DNA of 5,281 bases, taken from positions 1-5,281 of the forward strand of contig JAAZOO010000095.1 in the NCBI GenBank assembly GCA_012797715.1, in the 5' to 3' direction. Below are positions 1-5,281 of this stretch, in pieces. Under the pieces are notes generated by a model, which was not told the DNA's origin, made no database searches, and saw nothing but the letters and a program-made list of their open reading frames with translations. Position 1 is the first letter of the stretch, and the number at the start of each line of letters is the position of its first letter. Origin of the DNA: Geobacteraceae bacterium (GTDB lineage: Bacteria; Desulfobacterota; Desulfuromonadia; Geobacterales; Geobacteraceae). The position numbers were made by a program, and so were the translations under genes.

Positions 1-1899
1 CCGGTGAACGACATGGCATTCGCACGGAAGCTGGTGGCGGGCATCAACCGGGCGCGCACGGGCGCCGGGGTGCATATCTCCTGCGCCGGCGCCCATCTTT
101 CCGCAGTCATCGACGAATCGGTGATGAAGAGGAACATCATCGCCTGCGTCGTGTCTTCCCTGTTCGTGGTGCTCGGACTCTTCTACTTCACCTATCGCCG
201 CATCCTCCCGACACTGCTGATCCCCCTGATCCTCCTCTACGGTGTTGCGCTCGCCCTGGGCACGGCCGGACTGTTCCTCTCCTCCATCCACATCATCTCC
301 TTTGCCTTTACCGCACTCATCATTGGCCTCGGCACCGACTACTCCATCCACCTCTACGACCGCTTCCGCTCGGAACGGTCTGCGGGCAGAGATTCCCGTG
401 AGGCCCTCCGGCTGGCGGTGGTGGATACCGGCCGCGGCGTCTTCACCGCAGCGGTGACCACCGCCCTCCCCTTTCTTGCCCTCACGATCTCCGATGTCCG
501 CGCCCTGTCGGAGCTGGGGCTGCTGGTGGGTCTCGGCGTCCTCTTTTCCCTGTACGCCACCTTCCTGTTCCTTCCTCCCCTGCTCTCTTTTTCCGAACGC
601 CGATTCCCCGGAGCCGCCTACGGGCCGCTTCCCGGCTTCAATCTCGACCGGTTGTGGCCCTTCAGCCGACGATGGCGCAGGACCATGGTCACCATTTCAT
701 TCGTGCTCACAGCCTTCTTTCTTGTCGCCTCCGTATCCCTGACCTTCGAGGGAGAGCTGAAAAACCTCCAGCCCAAAAGCTCCGAGGCGTTCCTGACACA
801 GGAGAAGATGGAGAAGCACCTGAGCCTCAGCCCGAAACAAATGCTGGTGGCTGTCGACGGGAAAGACCTGGAAGAGGTGTTGGCGCGGGGGAGGAGGATA
901 GGGGAACTTGCGGAGCGGTACCACCGGGAGGGGCGGATCGCATCCTGGTCATCGCTGGACCGGGTTCTCAATGGGGAAGCGGCGCAGCGGCAGGTACTGG
1001 CCGCGCTGTCGAAGGGGAGCGAAGGGGAGAAGATACCGGGAAGAGTGGCAGAGGCCCTGGAGCGCAACGGCTTCGCCCTGGAGCCGTTCGCGCCTTTCCT
1101 GGACGGCATGGCCCGGCTCACGGCTGCGGGACCCGCATCGGCCCGGGAAGCCATCGAACGCCTCGCAGCCTCGCCCCTGCGGGGAGTGGTGGAGAGGCAT
1201 CTGGTCCGGAACGGGGACTGGTACCACCTGCTCGTCTATCTCCACTACGGGGGAAAGGGGTTCCGGCAGGATGCCTTTCTCCGCGACCTGGCAGCGATGG
1301 ACCCGGCGGCGCGTGCCACAAGCGTCGACCTGGTGAGCAGCCATCTGGCGGCATCGGTGCGGGAGAGCTTCCTGTGGGGATTCCTGCTGGGCGGGGCCCT
1401 TGTGATCTTCCTCCTTGTTTCCCATTTCGAAACCCTGAACGGCGTCTTTGCCTCCCTCTTTCCGGTGCTGGCCGGAGTGGTCGCCATGACCGGCATGATG
1501 TCCCTGACCGGCATGGGGCTCAACTTCATGAACGCCATGGTGCTGGTCACGATTCTCGGCATGGGAAGCGACTACGGGCTCCACATCGCCCACCGGGTCG
1601 GCAGGGGGGGGGAACGGGATCAACGGAGAGGCTTCGTCCAGGCAGGCCGGGCCGTACTCCTTTCGGCCCTCACCACCATTGCCGGTTTCGGCTCCCTCGC
1701 ATTCACCGACTACGGGGCCATGTCGTCCATCGGCTGGGCGACCAACTTCGGCATCGGCGCAACGGCGCTGTTCTCCCTGGTGTTTCTGCCCGCGTTCCTC
1801 CCCCGCGGGACTACCTCTTCCCCAGAAGGCGGTCCACGGCCCACTGCCCCCCGCCCGTGGCCACCAGGGCAAGGGCCATGCCCAAGAGCGCCAGATTGA
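1..1899 (+). CDS. MMPL/RND-superfamily exporter, C-terminal part (5' end outside window)
   Basis: This is an inner-membrane RND-type exporter of the MMPL/COG1033 kind, which usually moves lipids or other hydrophobic molecules using the proton gradient. The frame is open to the left edge, so the GTG at 4 is probably not the true start; the first membrane helix and most of the first periplasmic loop are missing. Counting from that GTG, hydrophobic helices lie near 44-64, 70-94, 97-117, 145-165 and 170-195. The second repeat starts with a helix at 226-246, followed by a periplasmic domain at about 247-455 and helices from 456 to 600. Each repeat carries the typical helix-4 motif with an acidic residue: GLGTDYSIHLYDR (108-120) and GMGSDYGLHIAHR (519-531). 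After LPAFLP (595-600) comes a Pro/Gly-rich tail of about 31 residues that is antisense to the doxX 3' end and does not look like exporter sequence. The substrate is unknown. A hopanoid-associated HpnN-like role is possible, but no hopanoid gene is visible here. Confidence 0.9.
   Translation, partial: PVNDMAFARKLVAGINRARTGAGVHISCAGAHLSAVIDESVMKRNIIACVVSSLFVVLGLFYFTYRRILPTLLIPLILLYGVALALGTAGLFLSSIHIISFAFTALIIGLGTDYSIHLYDRFRSERSAGRDSREALRLAVVDTGRGVFTAAVTTALPFLALTISDVRALSELGLLVGLGVLFSLYATFLFLPPLLSFSERRFPGAAYGPLPGFNLDRLWPFSRRWRRTMVTISFVLTAFFLVASVSLTFEGELKNLQPKSSEAFLTQEKMEKHLSLSPKQMLVAVDGKDLEEVLARGRRIGELAERYHREGRIASWSSLDRVLNGEAAQRQVLAALSKGSEGEKIPGRVAEALERNGFALEPFAPFLDGMARLTAAGPASAREAIERLAASPLRGVVERHLVRNGDWYHLLVYLHYGGKGFRQDAFLRDLAAMDPAARATSVDLVSSHLAASVRESFLWGFLLGGALVIFLLVSHFETLNGVFASLFPVLAGVVAMTGMMSLTGMGLNFMNAMVLVTILGMGSDYGLHIAHRVGRGGERDQRRGFVQAGRAVLLSALTTIAGFGSLAFTDYGAMSSIGWATNFGIGATALFSLVFLPAFLPRGTTSSPEGGPRPTAPRPWPPGQGPCPRAPD
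1604..1612 (+). repeat. G9 homopolymer inside the exporter gene
   Basis: Nine consecutive G residues lie in the coding strand, in the cytoplasmic stretch just after the second GMGSDYGLHIAHR motif (residues about 534-536, GRGGE). Gain or loss of one G would shift the frame and remove the last three helices. The tract is seen directly. Any role in phase variation is inference, and Gly codons in a GC-rich gene can give such a run by chance. Confidence 0.9.
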
Positions 1900-2260
1900 A
1901 CTCGATGCCGTGACCCTTGCCGGCCGCGCAGGTACTGTTCAGGAAGAAGCCGTTCACCCAGGTGACCTTGTACATGGCAACGGCCATGGTAACCGCGATA
2001 CCGGCTGCTGAAAACCGGGTGAGAAAGCCGCAGAGAATCCCCAGGCCGCCTCCGAATTCGGCAATGATTGCCAGCAGCGTCAGGACGGGAGGAATCCCCA
2101 GATGCGCCTCAAAATTCTTGAGGGTGGCGGTCAGGCCGTGCCCGCCGAACAGCCCCAGGAGCTTCTGGGAACCGTGGGCCGCGAATATCAGACCCAGAGG
2201 GACCCGGATCAGCAGCAGGGCGATGGAGTCCAGGGTGGATGCGGAAGAAATTTTTGCCAT
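1811..2260 (-). CDS. DoxX family integral membrane protein
   Basis: This is a 149-residue inner-membrane protein of the DoxX family (DoxX/DoxD-like, four helices). Family members are linked to redox processes; the mycobacterial DoxX works with a superoxide dismutase and a thiol oxidoreductase. No enzymatic reaction can be read from this sequence. Helices lie near residues 12-28, 58-78, 83-98 and 118-136. Family signatures are RVPLGLIFAAHGSQKLLGLFGG (19-40), the Glu-Phe-Gly-Gly-Gly at 68-72 and the Gly-Ile-Glu-Phe at 118-121 before the last helix. I chose the ATG at 2260 because a GGAGG lies 6 nt upstream; the frame is open to 2317 but that extension has no ribosome site and is not membrane-like. 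The gene follows the WYL regulator on the same strand after 64 bp, suggesting cotranscription. Its last 89 bp overlap the 3' end of the convergent exporter gene. The family call is firm; the function is not. Confidence 0.93.
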   Translation of the reverse strand: MAKISSASTLDSIALLLIRVPLGLIFAAHGSQKLLGLFGGHGLTATLKNFEAHLGIPPVLTLLAIIAEFGGGLGILCGFLTRFSAAGIAVTMAVAMYKVTWVNGFFLNSTCAAGKGHGIEFNLALLGMALALVATGGGQWAVDRLLGKR

Positions 2261-2266
2261 AGAGAG

Positions 2267-2271
2267 CCTCC
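2267..2271 (-). promoter_or_regulatory. Ribosome binding site of doxX
   Basis: GGAGG on the minus strand lies 6 nt before the ATG at 2260. It fixes the start of the DoxX protein at that ATG rather than at the longer open frame reaching 2317. Confidence 0.85.
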
Positions 2272-2283
2272 AACAATACACAG

Positions 2284-2304
2284 GTTCCGGACAATCTCCG
2301 GAAC
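2284..2304. repeat. Perfect 8-bp inverted repeat between WYL regulator and doxX
   Basis: GTTCCGGA (2284-2291) and TCCGGAAC (2297-2304) are perfect inverted copies separated by 5 bp. They lie in the 64-bp gap between the regulator stop and the doxX start. No T-run follows on the minus strand, so it is not a standard intrinsic terminator. It could be an operator for the adjacent regulator, or an mRNA hairpin that sets the ratio of the two products. The repeat is seen; the role is inferred. Note that GTTCCGG also occurs several times inside coding sequence in this window. Confidence 0.6.
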
Positions 2305-2324
2305 GTGCGGTTCGCATACAAAGG

Positions 2325-3371
2325 TCAGTCAGAGGAGGAGCTTTGTGAGGCGTCCCTCCGTCCGGTGTTCTTTTTCCGGTACATGCGCGCCATGTCCGCC
2401 GTCATCCTCCGCGCACTGGCGCGATACTCCGGCGGGTCCAGGATCTCGGCGTGTTCTCCGTAGGAGAGGACCCAGGAAACGATTTCCATCATTCCTCCCG
2501 CGTCGAAGGAGATGACCACGCCTCCGTCATCCTCCTCCGCGATGCGCTGGGTGGGATGCCACACCCGATCCCGGACCGCGTGGGCCACGACCGGGGAAAA
2601 GCGCACCCGCACCGGAACCGGCTCTTCTTCCACGATTCCAAAGGCCTTCCGCAGCTTCTCCTCAGGCCGGAAGTCGTCGGGAATCTCGAACCGTTCCTTC
2701 TGTTGCGCAACACGGCTGATCCGCTCCACGGCAAAGGTACGGAGAGCCCCGCGGTTGTGGGCGTACCCCAGGAGATACAGCCCACCCTTGTGGAAGATGA
2801 GGGTATAGGGGTCAACCAGGTAGCAGGCCGGCTCATCCTTGCCCGTCCCCCGGTATTCGATGGAAACGCGGCGCTGGAAAACGAGAGCGTCCCGCAACTC
2901 CCGGAGGGGCTCGAAGACACTCCCGTACTTCCGCCTCCCCTGCAGCAGGGGAAGGGTCACCCCGGAAATGCGCTCCATGTGAGCCGCGTAGCGGGGGGGG
3001 AGGACCGAGTTCACCTTGCGGAAGATCTCCTCCATGTCGTCGTGGAAGGGGGTTCCTTCGAGAAAGTCCAGCTGCGAGCGGAGGAAGGAGAGGGTCATGA
3101 GCTCCTGGAGGGAGAAATTGATGGGGGGAACGTCCTTGAAGCGGGTCAGGAAGCGGTAACGCTTGCGGCCGTTCTCCCGCTCGCTCACCAGAGGATACCC
3201 CGCCTCATGGATGGCGATCAGGTCCCGGTGAACCGTGCGGCGGTTGACGCCGGTTTCCTCGGCCAGTTCATCGATGGTCATGCCGTGGCGTGACTCGATG
3301 AGGCGGATGATATCGTGGACCCGTCCCGCCTGGGAGTATTTCTTGGCCGGTTTCCCCTTCCGCAATTCCAC
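2325..3371 (-). CDS. WYL-domain transcriptional regulator (DeoR-type HTH, WYL, WCX)
   Basis: This is a 348-residue cytoplasmic DNA-binding regulator. From the GTG start, residues about 13-75 form a winged helix-turn-helix: SQAGRVHDIIRLIES, then GMTIDELAEETGVNRRTVHRDL with the recognition helix near 43-58, then the wing RENGRKRYRFL. Residues about 150-233 form the WYL ligand-sensing domain. The name-giving triplet reads Leu-Tyr-Leu (198-200, in GGLYLLGYAH), followed by FAVERISRV with the conserved Arg. Residues about 253-331 form the C-terminal WCX extension (EIVSWVLSYGEHAEILDPPE). WYL domains are known or proposed to bind nucleic acids or nucleotides; the ligand here is unknown. The start is uncertain: GGAGG lies only 3 nt before the GTG at 3371 and 9 nt before an in-frame TTG at 3365 (346 residues). 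The frame also stays open to a TTG at 3440, which lacks a ribosome site. The gene is divergent from miaA and upstream of doxX, its most obvious candidate target. The tail after about residue 335 is basic and then Ser-rich. Confidence 0.93.
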   Translation of the reverse strand: MELRKGKPAKKYSQAGRVHDIIRLIESRHGMTIDELAEETGVNRRTVHRDLIAIHEAGYPLVSERENGRKRYRFLTRFKDVPPINFSLQELMTLSFLRSQLDFLEGTPFHDDMEEIFRKVNSVLPPRYAAHMERISGVTLPLLQGRRKYGSVFEPLRELRDALVFQRRVSIEYRGTGKDEPACYLVDPYTLIFHKGGLYLLGYAHNRGALRTFAVERISRVAQQKERFEIPDDFRPEEKLRKAFGIVEEEPVPVRVRFSPVVAHAVRDRVWHPTQRIAEEDDGGVVISFDAGGMMEIVSWVLSYGEHAEILDPPEYRASARRMTADMARMYRKKNTGRRDASQSSSSD

Positions 3372-3374
3372 CGT

Positions 3375-3379
3375 CCTCC
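3375..3379 (-). promoter_or_regulatory. Ribosome binding site of the WYL regulator
   Basis: GGAGG on the minus strand lies 3 nt before GTG (3371) and 9 nt before TTG (3365). It excludes the far upstream TTG at 3440 but does not decide cleanly between the two nearer starts. The 3-nt spacing is short; the 9-nt spacing is at the long end. Confidence 0.7.
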
Positions 3380-3380
3380 G

Positions 3381-3398
3381 GATGAAGCACGTTTCATC
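3381..3398. repeat. 6-bp inverted repeat just upstream of the WYL gene ribosome site
   Basis: GATGAA (3381-3386) and TTCATC (3393-3398) are perfect inverted copies around a 6-bp centre. The repeat ends 1 bp from the GGAGG of the regulator. It could be an operator for autoregulation, since regulators of this class commonly bind near their own promoter, or a leader hairpin next to the ribosome site. The repeat is seen; the role is inferred. Confidence 0.45.
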
Positions 3399-3406
3399 GG
3401 TGGCAA

Positions 3407-3435
3407 ATACTACCCCAAGCCGCGGAAAGTTGGAA
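3407..3435 (-). promoter_or_regulatory. Weak sigma-70-like promoter candidate for WYL regulator and doxX
   Basis: On the minus strand TTCCAA (3435-3430) and TAGTAT (3412-3407) are separated by 17 bp. They match the -35 and -10 consensus at 3/6 and 4/6 positions. Transcription would start near 3400, giving a leader of about 29 nt that begins almost at the inverted repeat 3381-3398. The match is weak and the call tentative. Confidence 0.25.
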
Positions 3436-3504
3436 GACAAAAGAAAAACCGGAACGAGGCATCGGCAAGGGCAATTGCAACCTGTTCCGGATCAGGGAGA
3501 AGAG

Positions 3505-4428
3505 ATGAACTATGATACCATTGTGGTCCTCGGCCCCACTGCCTCGGGGAAGACACGGCTGGGAGCGGGCATTGCGCGGGAGGTGGGCGGCGAGATCATC
3601 TCCGCCGACTCCCGGCAGGTCTACCGGGGGATGGATATCGGCACCGGCAAGGATCTGGAGGAGTACGGGGAGGTGCCGTATCACCTGATAGATATCCTCA
3701 ATCCCGGCGAGGAGTTCAACGTGTTCCGGTTCCAGCGCCTCTGTTTCGCAGCAATGGATGAGGTCCGCGGCCGGGGGCGCGTTCCGGTCATCGTGGGAGG
3801 GACGGGGCTCTACCTGGACGCGGTCCTGCGGGGATACCGGATGGTGGAGGCGCCGGAGGATCCGGTGTTGCGCGCCGAACTTGCGCTCCTTTCCCCGGAG
3901 GAGCTGACCTCGCGTCTCCTTTCGCTCAATCCGCGCCTCCACAACACCACCGACCTCCTGGACCGGGGGCGACTGGTGCGGGCCATCGAGATCGCCGCAT
4001 ACGAGCGGGACCACGATCCGGAGCCGCTACCCGAGATTCACCCCATGGTGTTCGGTGTCAGGTGGGAGCGGAGCGCCCTCCGCCGCCGCATTACGGCCCG
4101 CCTCACGGCACGGCTTGACGCCGGGCTCATCCAGGAGGTGGAGCGCCTTCACCGGGAAGGTGTGCCGTATGAAACCCTGGAGTTCTACGGGCTGGAGTAC
4201 CGTTTTGTGTCCCGCCACCTCACGGGGGAGCTGAACCGCAACGACCTATTCCAGAAGCTGAACAGCGCCATTCACGACTTTGCCAAGCGGCAGGAGACCT
4301 GGTTCCGGCGCATGGAGCGCCAGGGGGTGGCGATTCACTGGCTGGACGGTTCCGGCGCACCCCTGGAGGAGGCGCTGGCGCTGCTCCGGCACCAGGGGAC
4401 GGCGGAGAGGGAAAAAGAGCTGTCGTGA
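3505..4428 (+). CDS. miaA: MiaA-like tRNA dimethylallyltransferase, divergent subtype
   Basis: MiaA transfers the dimethylallyl group of DMAPP to N6 of A37 in tRNAs reading UNN codons (i6A37). The protein has 307 residues, normal for the family. The ATG at 3505 has a GGGAG 5 nt upstream, and the first residues lead straight into the P-loop. Visible motifs are the P-loop GPTASGKT (10-17), SADSRQVYRGMDIGTGK (33-49) with the catalytic Asp at 35, YHLIDI (59-64), VIVGGTGLY (95-103) with Thr100, and near the C-terminus FAKRQETWFRRMER, the family's KRQ-TWFR signature. Several blocks differ from the standard enzyme: GTGKDLEEYGEVPYHLIDI instead of a GTAKP-type sequence, LHNTTDLLDRGRLVRAIEI instead of the usual IHPxDxxRxxRALE, and GLEYR where AIGYRQ is usual. 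I recall similar variants from Bacteroidetes, and some Geobacter genomes carry two miaA genes. The hfq or mutL neighbours often seen with the standard gene are absent. The enzyme class is well supported; substrate range is not established. Confidence 0.92.
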   Translation: MNYDTIVVLGPTASGKTRLGAGIAREVGGEIISADSRQVYRGMDIGTGKDLEEYGEVPYHLIDILNPGEEFNVFRFQRLCFAAMDEVRGRGRVPVIVGGTGLYLDAVLRGYRMVEAPEDPVLRAELALLSPEELTSRLLSLNPRLHNTTDLLDRGRLVRAIEIAAYERDHDPEPLPEIHPMVFGVRWERSALRRRITARLTARLDAGLIQEVERLHREGVPYETLEFYGLEYRFVSRHLTGELNRNDLFQKLNSAIHDFAKRQETWFRRMERQGVAIHWLDGSGAPLEEALALLRHQGTAEREKELS

Positions 4429-4505
4429 ATGCACAGCGAAACCAGGGACGGTACGGCCGCTGCGTCGCAACGGGGGGAGAAAAGCAGGAGAAAAAAGTTC
4501 GTTTT

Positions 4506-4523
4506 TTGTGATCTGCGTCAAAA
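4506..4523 (+). promoter_or_regulatory. CRP/FNR-family binding site candidate
   Basis: TTGTGA, six bases, then TCAAAA matches the CRP/FNR-superfamily dyad TTGTGA-N6-TCACAA at 11 of 12 half-site positions. Its centre (4514.5) lies about 40-41 bp before the start expected from the -10 at 4543-4548, the classical class II activator position. The site lies between convergent genes, so it cannot serve miaA or rlpA as a normal upstream promoter. Confidence 0.5.
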
Positions 4524-4539
4524 GATAACCGGGAAAAAG

Positions 4540-4548
4540 TGGTAAAGT
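4540..4548 (+). promoter_or_regulatory. Extended -10 promoter element
   Basis: TGG followed by TAAAGT forms an extended -10 (TGN plus a 4/6 match to TATAAT). The position of the -35 (about 4520-4525) has no consensus match, as expected of an activator-dependent promoter whose activator sits on 4506-4523. The predicted start is near 4555. Confidence 0.4.
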
Positions 4549-4554
4549 TACTCC

Positions 4555-4686
4555 GGATTGTGACGATATGATGAGTAAAGAGATTGATGCAGCCCGGCAA
4601 TCTCTCCCATACAGAAACGTCGCACGTCACAACGACGTACCTTCCTTTTGCGCGGTATCCTCCCTCCGGAGCCGCGCTCTTTTTTT
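4555..4686 (+). ncRNA. Candidate small non-coding RNA
   Basis: A transcript of about 130 nt is bounded by the activator-type promoter at 4506-4548 and the intrinsic terminator at 4650-4686. None of the three forward frames contains a convincing start and stop before the terminator, and no good ribosome site precedes the ATGs at 4568, 4571 or 4587, so a small protein is unlikely. Predicted structure: a hairpin with stem ACGTCG/CGACGT (4617-4622/4633-4638) and a 10-nt loop, a pyrimidine-rich linker, then the terminator hairpin. TCCTCCCTCC (4658-4667), partly in the terminator loop, is complementary to GGAGG ribosome sites, which could allow pairing with mRNAs. It could instead be a long 3' UTR of miaA. 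No known RNA family is recognised; boundaries are estimates. Confidence 0.4.
4650..4686 (+). terminator. Rho-independent terminator (+ strand)
   Basis: GCGCGG (4650-4655) pairs perfectly with CCGCGC (4672-4677). Inside, CTCC (4660-4663) pairs with GGAG (4668-4671) around a 4-nt loop, leaving TATC as a one-sided bulge. The stem is followed by TC and seven T residues (4680-4686). The T-run lies only on the right, so it works on rightward transcripts. It is about 220 nt after the miaA stop, far for that gene's own terminator. Confidence 0.75.
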
Positions 4687-4780
4687 GCCCGCTGCCGGCA
4701 GAAATGGCCGGGATCCCCCCACTCCTGTCCAGGCTGGCGTCCGATCCGTTCCCGGGAGCATGGCGGCGGGATCCGGAGCG

Positions 4781-5281
4781 TCACTCCGTCACGATGAAGG
4801 CATCGGGGTATCCGTTCCGGGCCAGGGTGGACCGCGCCGCTTCGGCATCGGCACGGGAACGGAATCTTCCCGCGTGAACCCGGTAGACCGTGCCCCGTTC
4901 CGTGTCGACGCGGCGGACAGTTGCACCGGAGACCACCTTTCCCGTTTCCTCCGAAACGATCCTCGCCCTTTCCCTGTCCGAAAATGCCGCCACCTGGAGC
5001 GTGTAGAACGATACGCTCGCCGGCTGCACCGGTGACGACACATCCTGCGGCGCCTCGCCCACGACCTCCAGCACGACCGGCGTCACCCCCCTGCCCACCA
5101 TGTCCAGTTCCTGCGCCCCCCGGAAGGAAAGGTCCACGATGCGGCCCGGCACGAACGGCCCCCGGTCGTTGACACGCACAATGGTGGTTCTTCCGTTCAG
5201 CTTGTTCGTCACCTTGATGGAGCAGCCTAAGGGGAGCGTCTTGTGGGCGGCCGTGGGGCGGTGCATGTCGAAGGTCTCGCC
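4781..5281 (-). CDS. rlpA: RlpA-type septal lytic transglycosylase with SPOR domain (5' end outside window)
   Basis: RlpA is an outer-membrane lipoprotein that cuts glycan strands lacking stem peptides at the division septum; its SPOR domain binds such denuded glycan. The visible 166 C-terminal residues continue past the ATG at 5266 to the window edge as GETFD-MHRPTAAHKTLPLG, a standard RlpA sequence, so that ATG is internal. Signal peptide, lipobox and the start of the double-psi beta-barrel are outside. In visible numbering, Glu2, His13 and Asp39 (in VRVNDRGPF) have spacings of 11 and 26, the same as the catalytic Glu/His/Asp described for Pseudomonas aeruginosa RlpA (E120, H131, D157). The barrel ends near residue 75, a short linker follows, and the SPOR domain spans about 91-166 (FYTLQVAAFSDRERA to the C-terminus). 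A Cys at visible residue 20 (LPLGCSIKV) replaces the more usual Thr or Ser. The enzyme appears intact and active. It converges with miaA. Confidence 0.95.
   Translation of the reverse strand, partial: GETFDMHRPTAAHKTLPLGCSIKVTNKLNGRTTIVRVNDRGPFVPGRIVDLSFRGAQELDMVGRGVTPVVLEVVGEAPQDVSSPVQPASVSFYTLQVAAFSDRERARIVSEETGKVVSGATVRRVDTERGTVYRVHAGRFRSRADAEAARSTLARNGYPDAFIVTE

Larger units (their letters stand above)
4429..4780. other. 352-bp gap between convergent miaA and rlpA
   Basis: No protein gene is supported here; open frames in this stretch run on into the antisense of rlpA. The left part (about 4471-4550) is noticeably A/T-richer than its surroundings. It holds an A6-N5-T6 inverted repeat (4491-4507), a CRP/FNR-type dyad (4506-4523) and an extended -10 (4540-4548). 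The middle holds a 6-bp inverted repeat (4617-4622/4633-4638) and an intrinsic terminator (4650-4686), both listed as part of a candidate small RNA. The right part (4687-4780) holds a CTGCCGGCAG palindrome (4692-4701) and two copies of CGGGATCC, with no clear function. I see no T-tracted terminator on the minus strand for rlpA. Confidence 0.7.

Noticed and set aside
654..1913. 419-codon + strand frame within the exporter gene
   Set aside because: It is Arg/Gly/Pro-rich without any domain and lies in another frame of a well-supported membrane protein, as expected in GC-rich DNA.
2993..3000. G8 run (C8 in the coding strand of the WYL gene)
   Set aside because: It encodes an ordinary Leu-Pro-Pro-Arg stretch and is shorter than the exporter run; nothing else suggests slippage.
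2451..3293. 280-codon + strand frame opposite the WYL regulator
   Set aside because: It is antisense to conserved HTH, WYL and WCX motifs and shows no domain of its own.
3449..3490. CCGGAAC / GTTCCGG inverted repeat upstream of miaA, similar to the repeat before doxX
   Set aside because: The 28-nt spacer is long, and GTTCCGG occurs repeatedly in coding sequence here (for example near 1260, 3725, 3781 and 4302), so sharing the motif is weak evidence for a common operator.
3235..3504. N-terminal extension of miaA to an upstream start
   Set aside because: The extension is antisense to the regulator and unrelated to MiaA; the ATG at 3505 has a ribosome site and begins at the family's normal N-terminus.
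4491..4507. A6-N5-T6 inverted repeat as a terminator for miaA
   Set aside because: The stem is only A-T pairs and too weak for a standard terminator. Its T-run is more usefully read as part of the A/T-rich promoter region.
4692..4701. CTGCCGGCAG palindrome after the terminator
   Set aside because: A 10-bp GC palindrome is easily produced by chance in this composition; no second copy or associated promoter is seen.
4568..5035. 155-codon + strand open frame starting inside the miaA-rlpA gap
   Set aside because: It has no ribosome site, crosses a strong intrinsic terminator and then runs antisense through the clearly real rlpA; its composition is that of an antisense shadow.

Overview
This is a visibly GC-rich bacterial window with the gene style of a Gram-negative. 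It carries an RND/MMPL exporter, a DoxX membrane protein, a WYL regulator, a MiaA-type tRNA enzyme and an RlpA-SPOR peptidoglycan hydrolase. The codon use, the GGAGG ribosome sites and this mix of families suggest a Desulfuromonadales/Geobacter-type organism. That is recognition from memory, not a computed assignment. I see no rRNA, tRNA, CRISPR, insertion sequence, phage gene or recognisable defence cassette.

Layout, left to right. (1) Bases 1-1899 (+) hold the C-terminal part of a two-repeat MMPL/RND exporter that enters from the left edge. Its last ~30 codons run antisense into the next gene. (2) Bases 1811-2260 (-) encode a four-helix DoxX-family membrane protein. (3) Bases 2325-3371 (-) encode a DeoR/WYL-type regulator. 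It lies 64 bp upstream of doxX on the same strand, so the two are probably one transcription unit. A perfect 8-bp inverted repeat sits in the gap. (4) A 133-bp divergent region holds a second inverted repeat directly in front of the regulator's ribosome site. (5) Bases 3505-4428 (+) encode a 307-residue, MiaA-like tRNA dimethylallyltransferase of a divergent subtype. (6) Bases 4429-4780 contain no protein gene but do contain a CRP/FNR-type dyad, an extended -10 element and an intrinsic terminator in matching orientation. Together they look like a short non-coding transcription unit of about 130 nt. (7) Bases 4781-5281 (-) hold the C-terminal part of an RlpA-type septal lytic transglycosylase with its SPOR domain, running off the right edge.

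The genes are mostly housekeeping or envelope-related and do not form one obvious pathway. The only likely operon is the WYL regulator with doxX. The exporter and doxX converge, the regulator and miaA diverge, and miaA and rlpA converge around the candidate small RNA. That small RNA unit is the least explained element and the best candidate for something undescribed. The divergent MiaA subtype and the two gene-flanking inverted repeats come next.
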